A stretch of 60,086 bases of DNA from Corynebacterium sp. ACRPH (GTDB lineage: Bacteria; Actinomycetota; Actinomycetes; Mycobacteriales; Mycobacteriaceae), in contig NZ_JAKRND010000015.1 in assembly GCF_022347285.1 (NCBI RefSeq), positions 1-60,086 of the forward strand, read 5' to 3'. This document shows positions 34,789 to 43,452 of this stretch, one piece after another (the stretch's first letter is position 1; each line of letters starts with the position of its first letter). Under the pieces are notes generated by a model. It had not been told where the DNA came from. It did not search any database and worked only from the letters and a program-made list of their open reading frames with translations. Both the position numbers and the translations under genes were made by a program.

Positions 34789-36306
34789 GTGGCAAACATT
34801 CAAGGCCAGAGAAAACAAGCAGAGGCAGAACCGTTGCTGAGCCCGTTCGACGACCGAGGCGAAACCGAGCCCCGGGAGGAATGTGGCGTATTCGGGGTAT
34901 GGGCGCCGGGGGAGGACGTCTCTAAGCTGACGTACTACGGCCTGTACGCGCTGCAGCACCGAGGCCAGGAGGCCGCGGGTATCGCGGTGGGGGATGGCGA
35001 CCAGATCGTCGTGTTCAAGGATCTGGGTCTGGTCAGTCAGGTGTTTGACGAGCAGTCGCTCGAGGCCCTCAAGGGCCACATCGGCATGGGGCACAACCGC
35101 TACACCACCGCTGGTGGTAATAGCTGGGAGAACGCGCAGCCCATGTTCCGCATGGCACCCGACGGAACCGACGTGGCTCTGGGCCACAACGGCAATCTGG
35201 TGAATCACCGCGAGCTCACCCAGGAGGCCGCCCGGTTGGGGCTGGTGGATCCGAAGGACAACCCCTCTGATTCGCTGGTCATGTGCGCCCTGCTAGCCGC
35301 CGACACCCGCGAGGGGCACGGCGTGGAGGAAGCAGCCATGGAGCTGTTCCCCAAGGTCAAGGGCGCCTTCTGCGTGCTGTTTACCGATGGTGACGCACTG
35401 TACGCCGTTCGAGACCCGCAGGGCGTGCGCCCTCTGTCCATCGGCCAGTTGGCCAGCGGCGGCTGGGTCGTTGCTTCCGAAACCGCGGCGCTGGACATCG
35501 TGGGCGCGCGTTTCGTCCGCGATGTCGAGCCGGGCGAGCTGGTGGCCATCGACGGCGACGGCGTGCGTTCCCGCCGCTTTGCGGAGACGAAGCACAAGGG
35601 CTGCGTGTTCGAGTACGTCTACCTGGCTCGCCCGGATTCCGTCATCCGCGGCCGGTCGGTGAACGGCACCCGCCTGGAGATCGGCCGCAAGCTGGCCGAG
35701 GAGGCTCCGGCGGAGGGCGACCTGGTGATTCCCGTGCCGGAGTCCGGTACGCCCGCGGCGGTGGGTTACGCCCAGGCCTCGCACATTCCCTTTGGCCAGG
35801 GGTTGATGAAGAACGCCTACGTGGGGCGCACCTTCATCCAGCCCTCGCAGACCATCCGCCAACTGGGTATCCGCCTGAAGCTAAACCCCCTGCGTGAGGT
35901 CATCGAGGGCAAGCGCCTGGTCGTGGTGGACGATTCCATTGTCCGCGGAAACACCCAGCGCGCGCTGATTAAGATGCTGCGTGAGGCCGGGGCGAAGGAA
36001 GTGCACGTTCGCATTGCTTCGCCGCCCGTAAAGTGGCCGTGTTTCTACGGCATCGACTTCGCCTCGCCCACCGAGTTGATTGCGAATAATGTGGATCCTT
36101 CGGATCCGGTGGAGGGAATTCGCCGGGAGATCGACGCGGACTCCCTAGCATTCGTTTCTACCGAGGCGATGATTGAGGCGTCACAACAAAGCAGCGATGA
36201 GCTGTGCGCGGCGTGCTTCGACGGCGTGTTCCCGCTGGGCATGCCGAGCGACAACCCGAACACGGCATTGGTAGAAACGATGCTGAAGCAGCAGGCGAAG
36301 AATTAG
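34789..36306 (+). CDS. purF: amidophosphoribosyltransferase
   Basis: PurF commits PRPP to purines by transferring glutamine ammonia to make phosphoribosylamine. 505 residues: a propeptide ends before the N-terminal nucleophile C32 (REECGVFGVW), the Ntn glutaminase follows (ALQHRGQEAAGIAV, GHNRYTT), then the phosphoribosyltransferase with VVVDDSIVRGNT. Cysteines in PVKWPCFYGIDF and DELCAACFDG fit the Fe-S/propeptide class typified by B. subtilis. GTG start 34789, with TAGAGT (34776-34781) 7 bases ahead. Operon with purM, 17 bases downstream. Confidence 0.96.
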   Translation: MANIQGQRKQAEAEPLLSPFDDRGETEPREECGVFGVWAPGEDVSKLTYYGLYALQHRGQEAAGIAVGDGDQIVVFKDLGLVSQVFDEQSLEALKGHIGMGHNRYTTAGGNSWENAQPMFRMAPDGTDVALGHNGNLVNHRELTQEAARLGLVDPKDNPSDSLVMCALLAADTREGHGVEEAAMELFPKVKGAFCVLFTDGDALYAVRDPQGVRPLSIGQLASGGWVVASETAALDIVGARFVRDVEPGELVAIDGDGVRSRRFAETKHKGCVFEYVYLARPDSVIRGRSVNGTRLEIGRKLAEEAPAEGDLVIPVPESGTPAAVGYAQASHIPFGQGLMKNAYVGRTFIQPSQTIRQLGIRLKLNPLREVIEGKRLVVVDDSIVRGNTQRALIKMLREAGAKEVHVRIASPPVKWPCFYGIDFASPTELIANNVDPSDPVEGIRREIDADSLAFVSTEAMIEASQQSSDELCAACFDGVFPLGMPSDNPNTALVETMLKQQAKN

Positions 36307-36323
36307 GAAAGCAAGGACAAGCC

Positions 36324-37415
36324 ATGAGTGAGCACCCCGATAACACCCCGAAGCAGGCAGAGGGCGCATCGTACGCTGCTGCCGGTGTAGACATTGAGGC
36401 CGGCGATCGCGCAGTAGAGCTTTTCGCACCGCTGGCTAAGAAGGCCACCCGCCCCGAGGTGCGCGGCGACCTCGGTGGCTTCGCCGGCCTGTTCGCGCTG
36501 GGGGATTATGAAAAGCCGCTGTTGGCTGCGTCCTCCGACGGCGTGGGCACCAAGCTGGCCGTGGCCCAGGCTATGGACAAGCACGATACGATCGGCCGCG
36601 ACCTGGTCGCCATGTGTGTGGATGACCTGGTGGTCTGCGGTGCCGAGCCGCTGTTCCTGCAGGATTACATCGCCATCGGCAAGGTCGTGCCAGAGCACGT
36701 TGCCAGCATCGTCTCCGGCATCGCCGCGGGCTGTGAGGAAGCCGGTTGTGCGTTGCTGGGCGGCGAGACCGCTGAGCACCCGGGCGTGATGGAGCCGCAC
36801 GAGTACGACGTCTCCGCCACCTCTGTCGGCGTGGTCGAAGAGGCCAACCTGCTGGGTCCGGATCGCGTGCGACCGGGTGACGTGGTGATCGCCATGGCCT
36901 CCTCCGGCCTGCACTCCAACGGCTACTCCCTGGCGCGCCACGTGTTGCTGGATACCAAGCAGCTGCCGCTGGACGGGCACGTCGAATCCCTCGGCCGCAC
37001 GCTGGGGGAGGAGCTGCTGGAGCCCACCCGCATCTACGCCCTCGATTGCCTGAAGCTGGCCAGCGAGTGTGACGTTCACACCTTCGCCCACATCACCGGC
37101 GGTGGTCTGGCCGCCAACCTGGGGCGCGTGATCCCGGACGGCCTGGTCGCGGAGTTGGAGCGTTCCTCCTGGACCCCTGGCCCGATCTTCCGCCTGATCC
37201 AGGAGGAAGGCCAGGTCTCACAGGAGGAGATGGAGAAGACCTTCAACATGGGCGTGGGCATGGTCGCCGTAGTGGCGGAAGATGATGCCGAGCGCGCACT
37301 GGCGATGCTGACCGCCCGCCACATCGATGCCTGGCGCCTGGGCGAGGTTCGCCCGGCACAGGACGGCCAGTCCGGCGCGATCCTGGATGGCGAGTACCGC
37401 AGCCCCGTGAACTAG
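36324..37415 (+). CDS. purM: phosphoribosylformylglycinamidine cyclo-ligase (AIR synthase)
   Basis: PurM closes the imidazole ring of AIR using ATP. 363 residues: YAAAGVDIEAGDRAVELF, SSDGVGTKLAVAQAMDKHDTIG-type region, DLVVCGAEPLFLQDYIA, GGETAEHPGVM and HITGGGLAANLGRVIP. Start ATG 36324, 17 bases after purF, with AAGGACAAGCC upstream; the longer frame from 36204 overlaps purF and is rejected. A strong terminator follows at 37459. Confidence 0.96.
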   Translation: MSEHPDNTPKQAEGASYAAAGVDIEAGDRAVELFAPLAKKATRPEVRGDLGGFAGLFALGDYEKPLLAASSDGVGTKLAVAQAMDKHDTIGRDLVAMCVDDLVVCGAEPLFLQDYIAIGKVVPEHVASIVSGIAAGCEEAGCALLGGETAEHPGVMEPHEYDVSATSVGVVEEANLLGPDRVRPGDVVIAMASSGLHSNGYSLARHVLLDTKQLPLDGHVESLGRTLGEELLEPTRIYALDCLKLASECDVHTFAHITGGGLAANLGRVIPDGLVAELERSSWTPGPIFRLIQEEGQVSQEEMEKTFNMGVGMVAVVAEDDAERALAMLTARHIDAWRLGEVRPAQDGQSGAILDGEYRSPVN

Positions 37416-37458
37416 ATCTAAGTTGGCTGAACTGGGCCCCAACGGGGCTCAGGCCAAG

Positions 37459-37508
37459 AAAAACTCCCGCGCTGTGCTTTTCAAAAAGCACCAGCTGCGG
37501 GAGTTTTT
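37459..37508. terminator. long intrinsic terminator after purM (bidirectional)
   Basis: AAAAACTCCCGC (37459-37470) pairs with GCGGGAGTTTTT (37497-37508); inside, GTGCTTTT (37474-37481) pairs with AAAAGCAC (37484-37491) and GCT with AGC, giving a nearly continuous stem of about 23 bp with a small bulge and a two-base loop. The A and T tracts at both ends let it serve purM and the convergent DUF3073 gene. Confidence 0.9.
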
Positions 37509-37525
37509 AGTGAATAGGTTGGCTT

Positions 37526-37780
37526 TTACCGCGACCCGTTGGAGTATTTGTCCTCGTAGTCGTCGGCGTACTCGTCGCTGTAGTCGTCGTATTCTGCAGC
37601 GAAATCGCTGTAGTCATCCTCGTACTCGTCGTACTCGCTACCGCCGCGGGAACCGGAACCCCGGTTCTGCGACTGGCCAGAGAGTTCCCTCTGCAGCCTC
37701 TCCAGATCCATTTCCGGAGCATTGTACTTCAACTGACGAGCAACCTTGGCTTGCTTTGCCTTGGCACGGCCGCGACCCAT
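37526..37780 (-). CDS. DUF3073 family protein with Asp/Tyr-rich tail
   Basis: An 84-residue actinobacterial protein. The basic first third, MGRGRAKAKQAKVARQLKY (1-19), is the conserved DUF3073 head; the remainder is a low-complexity acidic tail built from EYDDYSDEYADDYEDKY-like repeats. A basic head with an acidic aromatic tail suggests interaction with nucleic acid or a self-folding charge clamp; no function is known. ATG 37780 was chosen because the family begins MGRGR; the 48 upstream bases in frame are not conserved in character. It is convergent with purM across the shared terminator. Confidence 0.85.
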   Translation of the reverse strand: MGRGRAKAKQAKVARQLKYNAPEMDLERLQRELSGQSQNRGSGSRGGSEYDEYEDDYSDFAAEYDDYSDEYADDYEDKYSNGSR

Positions 37781-38005
37781 GGCCTGACCCCCTTGCGGTG
37801 TCCTCGAGTGGCGCGGGAGTTCGGCCACCCTTTTCGTTTACAAGTTAAGTTTCTTCCTGCCCTACACCATAGCGGTTAGCAATCATTTTTTCCCAAAAGC
37901 CCCCTCCCACCGAAGACGTAGGCGCGGGGGTTTCCACGCCGAATGCCTCCTGTGACCTGCGCTGTTATTGCGCAGCCAAGGGGGTCAAGCCAATGTGAGG
38001 GTTTT

Positions 38006-39280
38006 CTAATTTTTCCCGCGCAGCCGGTTGATCGCCGCTCGCCCCGGTCGGATCGAGTTGTCTCCCGCTGCATTCGCAAGGTCGCTGGGGTCGATCGATA
38101 CGTCGATCCCATCGGCGAGTAGCGGGGGTACGTCGCCGTTTTCGGACGCCACCTTCTCCACCACATTCCGCTTCACCAAAGCCAGCGCGATCGGCCCGTA
38201 GTCGCAGTCGTGCACGCTGGATCCGACCCGGCCGATTCCGCGGCCACCCGCGGTGAGTTCGGCACCCACGCCGGGCAGTCGATTGGCGGATCCGTCCAGG
38301 TGTAGCATCACCAGCACTCGCGGGGATTTGCCCAGGTTATGCACTCGGGAAACCGTCTCCTGCCCCCGGTAGCAGCCCTTGTTCAGGTGTACGGCAGCCT
38401 CGGTGGGACCGGCGGAAACGTCGTCCAGCTGGGTGGCGCCGCTGATTCCCTTGCCGATGAAGGCGGGGACCTCGTGGGGGATGGCGCGCTCGTCGGTATC
38501 CACGCCCAGGATCGGCAGGCGTGCCTGCACGCGGAATGCGTCGTAGGCCATGCGCCCGGTGGGCTGGGCGACATGAGTCAGCTCATCCCAGGCGCGGGTT
38601 ATCCTCTCGCGGGGAACCCACAGGTCGAGAGCCTGGAGCTCGCCGATACTCCTGGTCCTCCACAGTTGCAGATCCACATCTTCCGGAACGTCGAAGTTCA
38701 GCTGAGTGGGCAGGGCGGCGGAGGATGTGGTGTCAACAGTAAAGAGCGAGGAATCCGCGGCGAGGTCCGTGCCGATCACCGTGAGCCGCGCCCACGGCAG
38801 GCGCTCGACGGAGACCTGCGACCAGAAGACCATCTTGCTCAGATAGTCTTCGAGTGCGTCGGCGTGGGTGGCTGGGGTGTCGAGGATCAGCGCGTCGTCG
38901 GTGGCGAGGATTCCGAAGAAGTGCTCGACGTGGCCTTTCACGTCGAGGATCAGGCCGAAGGTGGCCTGGCCGGGCTCGATGGCGTTGACCTTCTGGGAGA
39001 TCAAGTTGTTGAGCCAATCGCGACGCTCCGCACCCGAGACGCGGATGGCCACGCGATCCCAAAAATCCACGAGGCCGGGCTTGCCGTCGTTTACGCGGGA
39101 CTGCTCGGTGAGGGGGTTGCCGTAGTGCCAGGCAGTGGCGCTGCTCTGAGCTTCCGGTGCCTCTGAAACTTCGGCGGCCTCACTGCCAGACAGTGCGCTG
39201 GCGGCAGGTGCGTGGTCGACGATCGGGCTGTGAGTCAGATCAAACACACCACCCATCGTAGGACGGGGCGGGGCTGGCAT
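38006..39280 (-). CDS. ygfZ: YgfZ/GcvT-family folate-binding protein
   Basis: YgfZ proteins use tetrahydrofolate to assist repair or assembly of iron-sulfur enzymes. 424 residues with the signature KGCYRGQETVSRVHNLGK (K-G-C-Y-x-G-Q-E) and the N-terminal RDWLNNLISQKVNAIEPGQ segment of the GcvT fold. Start ATG 39280 (TAGAGT on the coding strand 11 bases ahead) or ATG 39256. Divergent from pabC, another folate gene, with a gap of 66 bases. The 225-base gap on its far side (37781-38005) holds only a weak CTGCGC/GCGCAG hairpin (37957-37975). Confidence 0.9.
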   Translation of the reverse strand: MPAPPRPTMGGVFDLTHSPIVDHAPAASALSGSEAAEVSEAPEAQSSATAWHYGNPLTEQSRVNDGKPGLVDFWDRVAIRVSGAERRDWLNNLISQKVNAIEPGQATFGLILDVKGHVEHFFGILATDDALILDTPATHADALEDYLSKMVFWSQVSVERLPWARLTVIGTDLAADSSLFTVDTTSSAALPTQLNFDVPEDVDLQLWRTRSIGELQALDLWVPRERITRAWDELTHVAQPTGRMAYDAFRVQARLPILGVDTDERAIPHEVPAFIGKGISGATQLDDVSAGPTEAAVHLNKGCYRGQETVSRVHNLGKSPRVLVMLHLDGSANRLPGVGAELTAGGRGIGRVGSSVHDCDYGPIALALVKRNVVEKVASENGDVPPLLADGIDVSIDPSDLANAAGDNSIRPGRAAINRLRGKN

Positions 39281-39346
39281 GCCAATGGCGGCACTCTATG
39301 GGGCTTGTAAAACGTCCGAGAACAGTGCGGGAATAGAATGAGCAAC

Positions 39347-40288
39347 ATGAGCAATCAGGAAGCAAAGTTCGTGGTCGTTGACGTCCTGGGTGAGGACGGC
39401 GGCGGCACAGGCGCTGGCACGGCAGCTGCCACCCAAGACCCGCAGGTTCGGGACGCGACCGTGCCGATGATCTACGCAGACGACCTAGCCGCCGTGCGCG
39501 GCGACGGGGTTTTCGAGACTTTCATGCTGCGCGGCGGCAACGTGCGCAACCGCGAGCGCCACGCCACCCGCTTCCTCAACAGCTCCGCGATGCTGGACCT
39601 GCCGGAGCCAGACCTGGAACGCTGGTTCCGCGCCACCGACATTGCCGTGGCCGACTTCGAGGAGAAGAACGGGCCGGGGCAGGAGGCCGCGCTGCGCTGG
39701 GTCTACTCGCGCGGACGGGAATCCACGGGGCAACCGACGGGCTGGGTCACGGTGGCGCCGGTCAGCGAGCACGTGCTGCACGACCGGGAGCACGGCGTGC
39801 GGGTGATGACGGCCGAGCGGGGCTTCCGCATCGACCTATCGGAACGTTCCCCGTGGGCGCTGATCGGCGCGAAGACGCTATCCTACGCAGCCAACATGGC
39901 CGCCCTGCGCAGCGCGAAGGCCCGCGGGGTGGACGACGTGATCTTCCTGTCTGACGAGGGGCTTGTGCTGGAGGGGCCGACCTCGACCGTGGTGGCCGTG
40001 GAGGTGAACCAGACGACGGGGGAAAAGAAGCTCGTCACCCCGCCGGCGCATGTGGGCATTTTGAAGGGCACCTCGCAGGCCGCGCTCTTTAAGCTGGCCG
40101 AGCAGCGCGGATGGGTCACCGAGGAACGGGTGTTGCGGGTAGAGGACCTCACAGCTGCCGCCGGCGTGTGGCTGGTCTCCTCCGTGCGCGTGCAGGCACG
40201 GGTGACAGAGCTGGACGGCATCCAGCTGCCCCGCCCGGAAGTTGCCGACGAGGTGGAAAAGATGGCCTGGGAGGCTGTTACCGGCTAG
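39347..40288 (+). CDS. pabC: aminodeoxychorismate lyase (class IV aminotransferase fold)
   Basis: PabC eliminates pyruvate from aminodeoxychorismate to give p-aminobenzoate for folate. 313 residues, PLP enzyme of fold type IV: RGDGVFETFMLRGG, the PLP lysine in GAKTLSYAANMAALR, and DEGLVLEGPTSTVVAVE. A branched-chain or D-amino acid aminotransferase of the same fold is less likely given size and neighbours. Start ATG 39347: the perfect -10 hexamer TAGAAT (39334-39339) overlaps the first in-frame ATG at 39338 and ends 7 bases before 39347, so the transcript should begin at or just before the second ATG. Confidence 0.88.
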   Translation: MSNQEAKFVVVDVLGEDGGGTGAGTAAATQDPQVRDATVPMIYADDLAAVRGDGVFETFMLRGGNVRNRERHATRFLNSSAMLDLPEPDLERWFRATDIAVADFEEKNGPGQEAALRWVYSRGRESTGQPTGWVTVAPVSEHVLHDREHGVRVMTAERGFRIDLSERSPWALIGAKTLSYAANMAALRSAKARGVDDVIFLSDEGLVLEGPTSTVVAVEVNQTTGEKKLVTPPAHVGILKGTSQAALFKLAEQRGWVTEERVLRVEDLTAAAGVWLVSSVRVQARVTELDGIQLPRPEVADEVEKMAWEAVTG

Positions 40289-40315
40289 CCGACTGGCCCC
40301 CAACCGGTCAGCGAC

Positions 40316-40957
40316 CTAGCCGACCACGCGGGACAGCTGCGCGGACTGCCAGGGAACCATCTCGCCGTCGATGAGGCGTTCGTCGACCCAGCCAAGGTCG
40401 TTGTTCGGCATCAGGCCGTAGAGGCGCTTGCCCGGCCCCAGGTTCGTCGGGCCGGTGGCTGTAGCCATCGTCGAGGCGCTTTCCAGTTGCCAGGCGCGCT
40501 CGTTCAGCGGGCTGCCGTACAGAATCTCCACCATGCCGTCAGAGTGGGTGAGGATCATCTCGATTTCATCGTCATCGTTGATGCGCAGGAAGCCGGACTC
40601 GCGGCGGCCGGGGGTCTCGGTTGGCTGCCCGTCCTCATCCATACGCCAGGTGCGGGAATCGTAGCTGATGCGATTCTCGCCATCGTGGGCGAAGATGACC
40701 TGCTGGCCGAAGGTGAACTCCTCCTCGCCGGGAGGCGCCGCCTGGCCCTGGCCACGCCATACGCCGATCAGCGGCAGCAGTGCCAGCAGACCGTCGTGCA
40801 GGTTGGGCCCCTTGCGCAGGTTGGCTGTGTCGTCGGGGATGGGCATGTCGCCGAATTCCGGCAGGTTCTTGTCGCTAGTGGACTTGGACTGCTCGGCGGC
40901 CAGGTTGACCGCTTCGTTAGCGTCTACCTTGAACTTCTTCTTTTCTTCTTCAGCCAT
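40316..40957 (-). CDS. nitrobindin-like FABP-family heme protein (DUF1794/THAP4)
   Basis: A 213-residue protein with a beta-barrel of the nitrobindin type: LLPLIGVWRGQG (the GxWxGxG signature), EEFTFGQQVIFAHDGENRISYDSRTW, ESGFLRINDDDEIEMILTHSDGMVEILYG. Members bind heme and react with nitric oxide or peroxynitrite. ATG 40957 is preferred over 40993, which would run into the previous gene. It is second in a two-gene operon after the LmeA-like gene (10-base gap), and convergent with pabC. Confidence 0.87.
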   Translation of the reverse strand: MAEEEKKKFKVDANEAVNLAAEQSKSTSDKNLPEFGDMPIPDDTANLRKGPNLHDGLLALLPLIGVWRGQGQAAPPGEEEFTFGQQVIFAHDGENRISYDSRTWRMDEDGQPTETPGRRESGFLRINDDDEIEMILTHSDGMVEILYGSPLNERAWQLESASTMATATGPTNLGPGKRLYGLMPNNDLGWVDERLIDGEMVPWQSAQLSRVVG

Positions 40958-40967
40958 GCCCTTAAGA

Positions 40968-41786
40968 CTATAGGCTGGGGAGTTCTTCTTCACTCAAGGG
41001 TCGGGATCGCGGAGCCAGATCGGACAGGCTGATCTTCGTGTACACCTGCGAGGCTTCGACGAACACCGAGCCGCCGGAGACGAAAATCCGCTCCGGGTCG
41101 CCCCGCATGGGTAGTTCCTTGCCCGGGATGCGCAAGCTAAAGGCGTCATTAACCCGCTTTTCGATGTCCGGATCGAGTGTGGCTTCGTCGGTGACGTTCT
41201 TGGCCTTAATGTCCAGCCCGTCGGGGACAGAGAGGATCTTGGTCGGGGTGATCACCATGGTGCCCGCGACGATGCGAAGCTTGACCTCGACCTTCGCGGG
41301 TTTGGCGAAGCCCTTTGGCTTGCCCTCGAAGATGGCCTCGGTCTCCCAGCCGCCGCGGGGCGAGATGTCGTCGAGGTTCTGGATCTGCAGGGCCTCGATG
41401 TCCATGCGGTTGCCCAGCAGCACGCCGTCCAGCTGCAGGCGGGTAAAGACCTTGCGCGCCGGGGCGTTTTCGATGGTGCCGTTGAAAACATCGTCCGCGG
41501 AGACAGTTATGTACTGCGCCGAGGTTTGTACGCTCATCAGGCCGAAGCCCGGCACATCCACGTCGTTGGCGACGACGGTGACCGCCTGGAGTTCGTGGCT
41601 AAGCGCGGCGCCGGTGTAGGGGAAGCCCGCCACCTGTACCTTTGGCGGGTTGGCTAGGTTCGAATCGGCATATAGCGCCTCGGAGATCTTGTGTTCGGCA
41701 CGCGCGGCGATCACGTTATCGACCAGCAGCGCCACGAGCAGCACCAGCACTAGGGTGAGCGCGCCGCGGATTGCGATCTTCTTCAC
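40968..41786 (-). CDS. LmeA-like phospholipid-binding envelope protein (DUF2993)
   Basis: A 272-residue protein with a single N-terminal membrane/signal segment (residues 7-28) and an extracytoplasmic beta-rich domain: PPKVQVAGFPYTGAALSHEL, then many strands with D/N-rich turns, ending VYTKISLSDLAPRSRPLSEEELPSL. This is the DUF2993 family, whose mycobacterial member LmeA binds phospholipid and helps lipomannan elongation. GTG start at 41786 follows GAGAAGGGG. The same role in the corynebacterial envelope is inferred. Confidence 0.8.
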   Translation of the reverse strand: MKKIAIRGALTLVLVLLVALLVDNVIAARAEHKISEALYADSNLANPPKVQVAGFPYTGAALSHELQAVTVVANDVDVPGFGLMSVQTSAQYITVSADDVFNGTIENAPARKVFTRLQLDGVLLGNRMDIEALQIQNLDDISPRGGWETEAIFEGKPKGFAKPAKVEVKLRIVAGTMVITPTKILSVPDGLDIKAKNVTDEATLDPDIEKRVNDAFSLRIPGKELPMRGDPERIFVSGGSVFVEASQVYTKISLSDLAPRSRPLSEEELPSL

Positions 41787-41950
41787 CTGGCCGGCCCCCT
41801 TCTCGAGTCTCTTTGTCGTTCCCTACAGGTTACTAGGTGCCATTGTTCCTTCTTTATGACGCCACGCCTCCGCCGCCGCAATCTCAGAGAAGCGTTAAGA
41901 AACCGTCGAAATCTACCCCAAAATGCCGAAAGTGAGGGACAATTGGGGGC

Positions 41951-42988
41951 ATGGCTATTACCTACGACACATTTGAAGACCTGTGGGAGCACTCTGAGGT
42001 GTTGGAGGGGGTTCACGAGGTGCTGGGTGAAGTCGCTGAGGCAGATGGGGTGCCTGCGATCAGTGAGGCTTTCCTGCGCGGCATTGACGAGAACCACGGC
42101 CACAAGCACGTAGTGGCCAGGAATAGCAACCGCGTGGTCGGCGTGCTGGCGATCGACCCGGACCGCGTGATCGAGTTGGCTGTTGCCCCGGAGGTTCGCC
42201 ACAGTGGGGTGGGGATTGCCCTGTTTGAAGCTCTGCGCGACCAGTTGGGCGTGAGCGGTGCGATTGACGTCTGGGCGCACGGGGATTCCGCCGGCGCCCA
42301 GCGCTTTGTCGAGTCGCTGGATGCCCGCCGCACCCGTGAACTGCTGAAGATGTCGCTGGACTGTGCGCCGGCGACGAAGGCGGCCAGAGCCATTGAGGCG
42401 GGCGGTGCAGAGGCCGAGAAGCGCTGTGAGGAACAGGACATTGAGGTTCTGACGTACGCCGAGTCCGTGGCGCGCTTTGATGCAGATTCCGTGGATGCCG
42501 AGTGGGTGCGCGTCAATAATGAGGCCTTCGCATGGCACCCCGAGCAAGGCGGCTGGGACGTAGACCACCTGCGTTCTGCCCGGGACACTAATTGGTTCGA
42601 TCCGGATGCGGTCCTGATGCTGTGGGTGCGGGATGAAAACTCCGCTGCCGAGCGGGTGGGCATTCCCTGTGCGGCCGATGGGGGCGAGGGGAACGACGAT
42701 GTGTTCCGCCTGGTGGGCTTCCACTGGACGAAGATCCCGCTGGAAGAGAAGGAAAAGGATGCCGGCGAGCGAGCAGGGGAGGTGTACGTCGTGTGCCTCG
42801 CTGACGATGCTCGCGGTAGGGGACTGGGGCAGGCGATCACGCAGCTGGGTATGAAGTTGCTCCTGGATAATGGTTGCGGTCGCATTGAGTTGTATGTGGA
42901 GGGAGACAACGCGCCTGCGGTTTCTACGTATAAACGACTCGGCTTCGAGGTTGTGCACACCGATGTGGTTTACCGCGGCCGTCTCTGA
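41951..42988 (+). CDS. mshD: mycothiol synthase
   Basis: MshD acetylates Cys-GlcN-Ins, the last step of mycothiol, the actinobacterial thiol replacing glutathione. 345 residues in two GNAT domains: the first degenerate (VIELAVAPEVRHSGVGIALFEAL), the second with VYVVCLADDARGRGLGQAITQLGM (acetyl-CoA loop ARGRGLG) and YKRLGFEVVHTDVVYRG at the end; NNEAFAWHPEQGGWD is highly characteristic. ATG 41951 has GACAAT 7 bases ahead and no ribosome site. The gene next to pstS is mshD in C. glutamicum too. Confidence 0.93.
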   Translation: MAITYDTFEDLWEHSEVLEGVHEVLGEVAEADGVPAISEAFLRGIDENHGHKHVVARNSNRVVGVLAIDPDRVIELAVAPEVRHSGVGIALFEALRDQLGVSGAIDVWAHGDSAGAQRFVESLDARRTRELLKMSLDCAPATKAARAIEAGGAEAEKRCEEQDIEVLTYAESVARFDADSVDAEWVRVNNEAFAWHPEQGGWDVDHLRSARDTNWFDPDAVLMLWVRDENSAAERVGIPCAADGGEGNDDVFRLVGFHWTKIPLEEKEKDAGERAGEVYVVCLADDARGRGLGQAITQLGMKLLLDNGCGRIELYVEGDNAPAVSTYKRLGFEVVHTDVVYRGRL

Positions 42989-43019
42989 GCAGTGAGCCTA
43001 GAGAGTCCCCTGGATAATG

Positions 43020-43055
43020 CCGTAAAAAGTGTCGTAAATAGTTTCGTGAATAGCT
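43020..43055 (+). repeat. three imperfect 12-bp tandem repeats
   Basis: CCGTAAAAAGTG, TCGTAAATAGTT and TCGTGAATAGCT follow each other without gap, starting 32 bases after the mshD stop. Consensus yCGTaaAtAGtt. About one helical turn per unit, as for a regulator that binds side by side. Confidence 0.65.
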
Positions 43056-43179
43056 TCAGGCGTGAAGACAGCGAGGTAGTCCGCGGCTGAGAACCTTAAA
43101 GGTCCACTAGCGGAGTATGAGAAAACCTATAGTCGCTAGTTGTGCGCCGCCGAGAGTGAAGTGGGTTCTGTGTCGAGGC

Positions 43180-43197
43180 GGGTTAACTTTGGGTTAA
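43180..43197 (+). promoter_or_regulatory. GGGTTAA direct-repeat pair, 11-base period
   Basis: GGGTTAA at 43180-43186 and 43191-43197, separated by CTTT. Perfect heptamers one helical turn apart, about 260 bases before pstS. Confidence 0.5.
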
Positions 43198-43305
43198 ATC
43201 AAGGCACGTTTCGCCACATGGGGGGTAGTGCTTAGGTGTGGTCTTGGGGGTGTATTTGCAATGCTTTCTGAACCGAGAAAGATAGCTGTGCTGCATAAAT
43301 GCTGT

Positions 43306-43323
43306 TGTTCACCTGCTGTTCAC
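43306..43323 (+). promoter_or_regulatory. probable PhoP/PhoR box before pstS
   Basis: TGTTCAC at 43306-43312 and 43317-43323, separated by CTGC, an 11-base period. The complement GTGAACA carries the GTGAA core of PhoP-type tandem sites. Phosphate-starvation activation of pstS by this regulator is known in C. glutamicum; the site assignment is inferred. Confidence 0.5.
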
Positions 43324-43452
43324 TTACAGCACTCTTTAAATCCATAAGCGCCGATTAACTTTCTTGGTGACGCAAGAGTGGCTCCTACAACTGCGGGCTT
43401 CTCCTGTAAGACACTTTTCTGTACTTCTGACAATATTTCGGAGGAAAACCTC

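Larger units (their letters stand above)
42989..43452 (+). other. 464-base control region between mshD and pstS
   Basis: No gene is visible. Listed separately below are a triple 12-bp repeat (43020-43055), GGGTTAA and TGTTCAC direct-repeat pairs with 11-base period, and a dyad: ACTAGCG (43106-43112) with CGCTAGT (43134-43140) around a 21-base loop. The density of phased repeats suggests several regulators act on pstS. Confidence 0.6.

Noticed and set aside
20216..37415. Purine-type riboswitches before pur genes
   Set aside because: Upstream gaps are short, and leaderless -10 placement leaves no room for an aptamer; no matching fold is visible.
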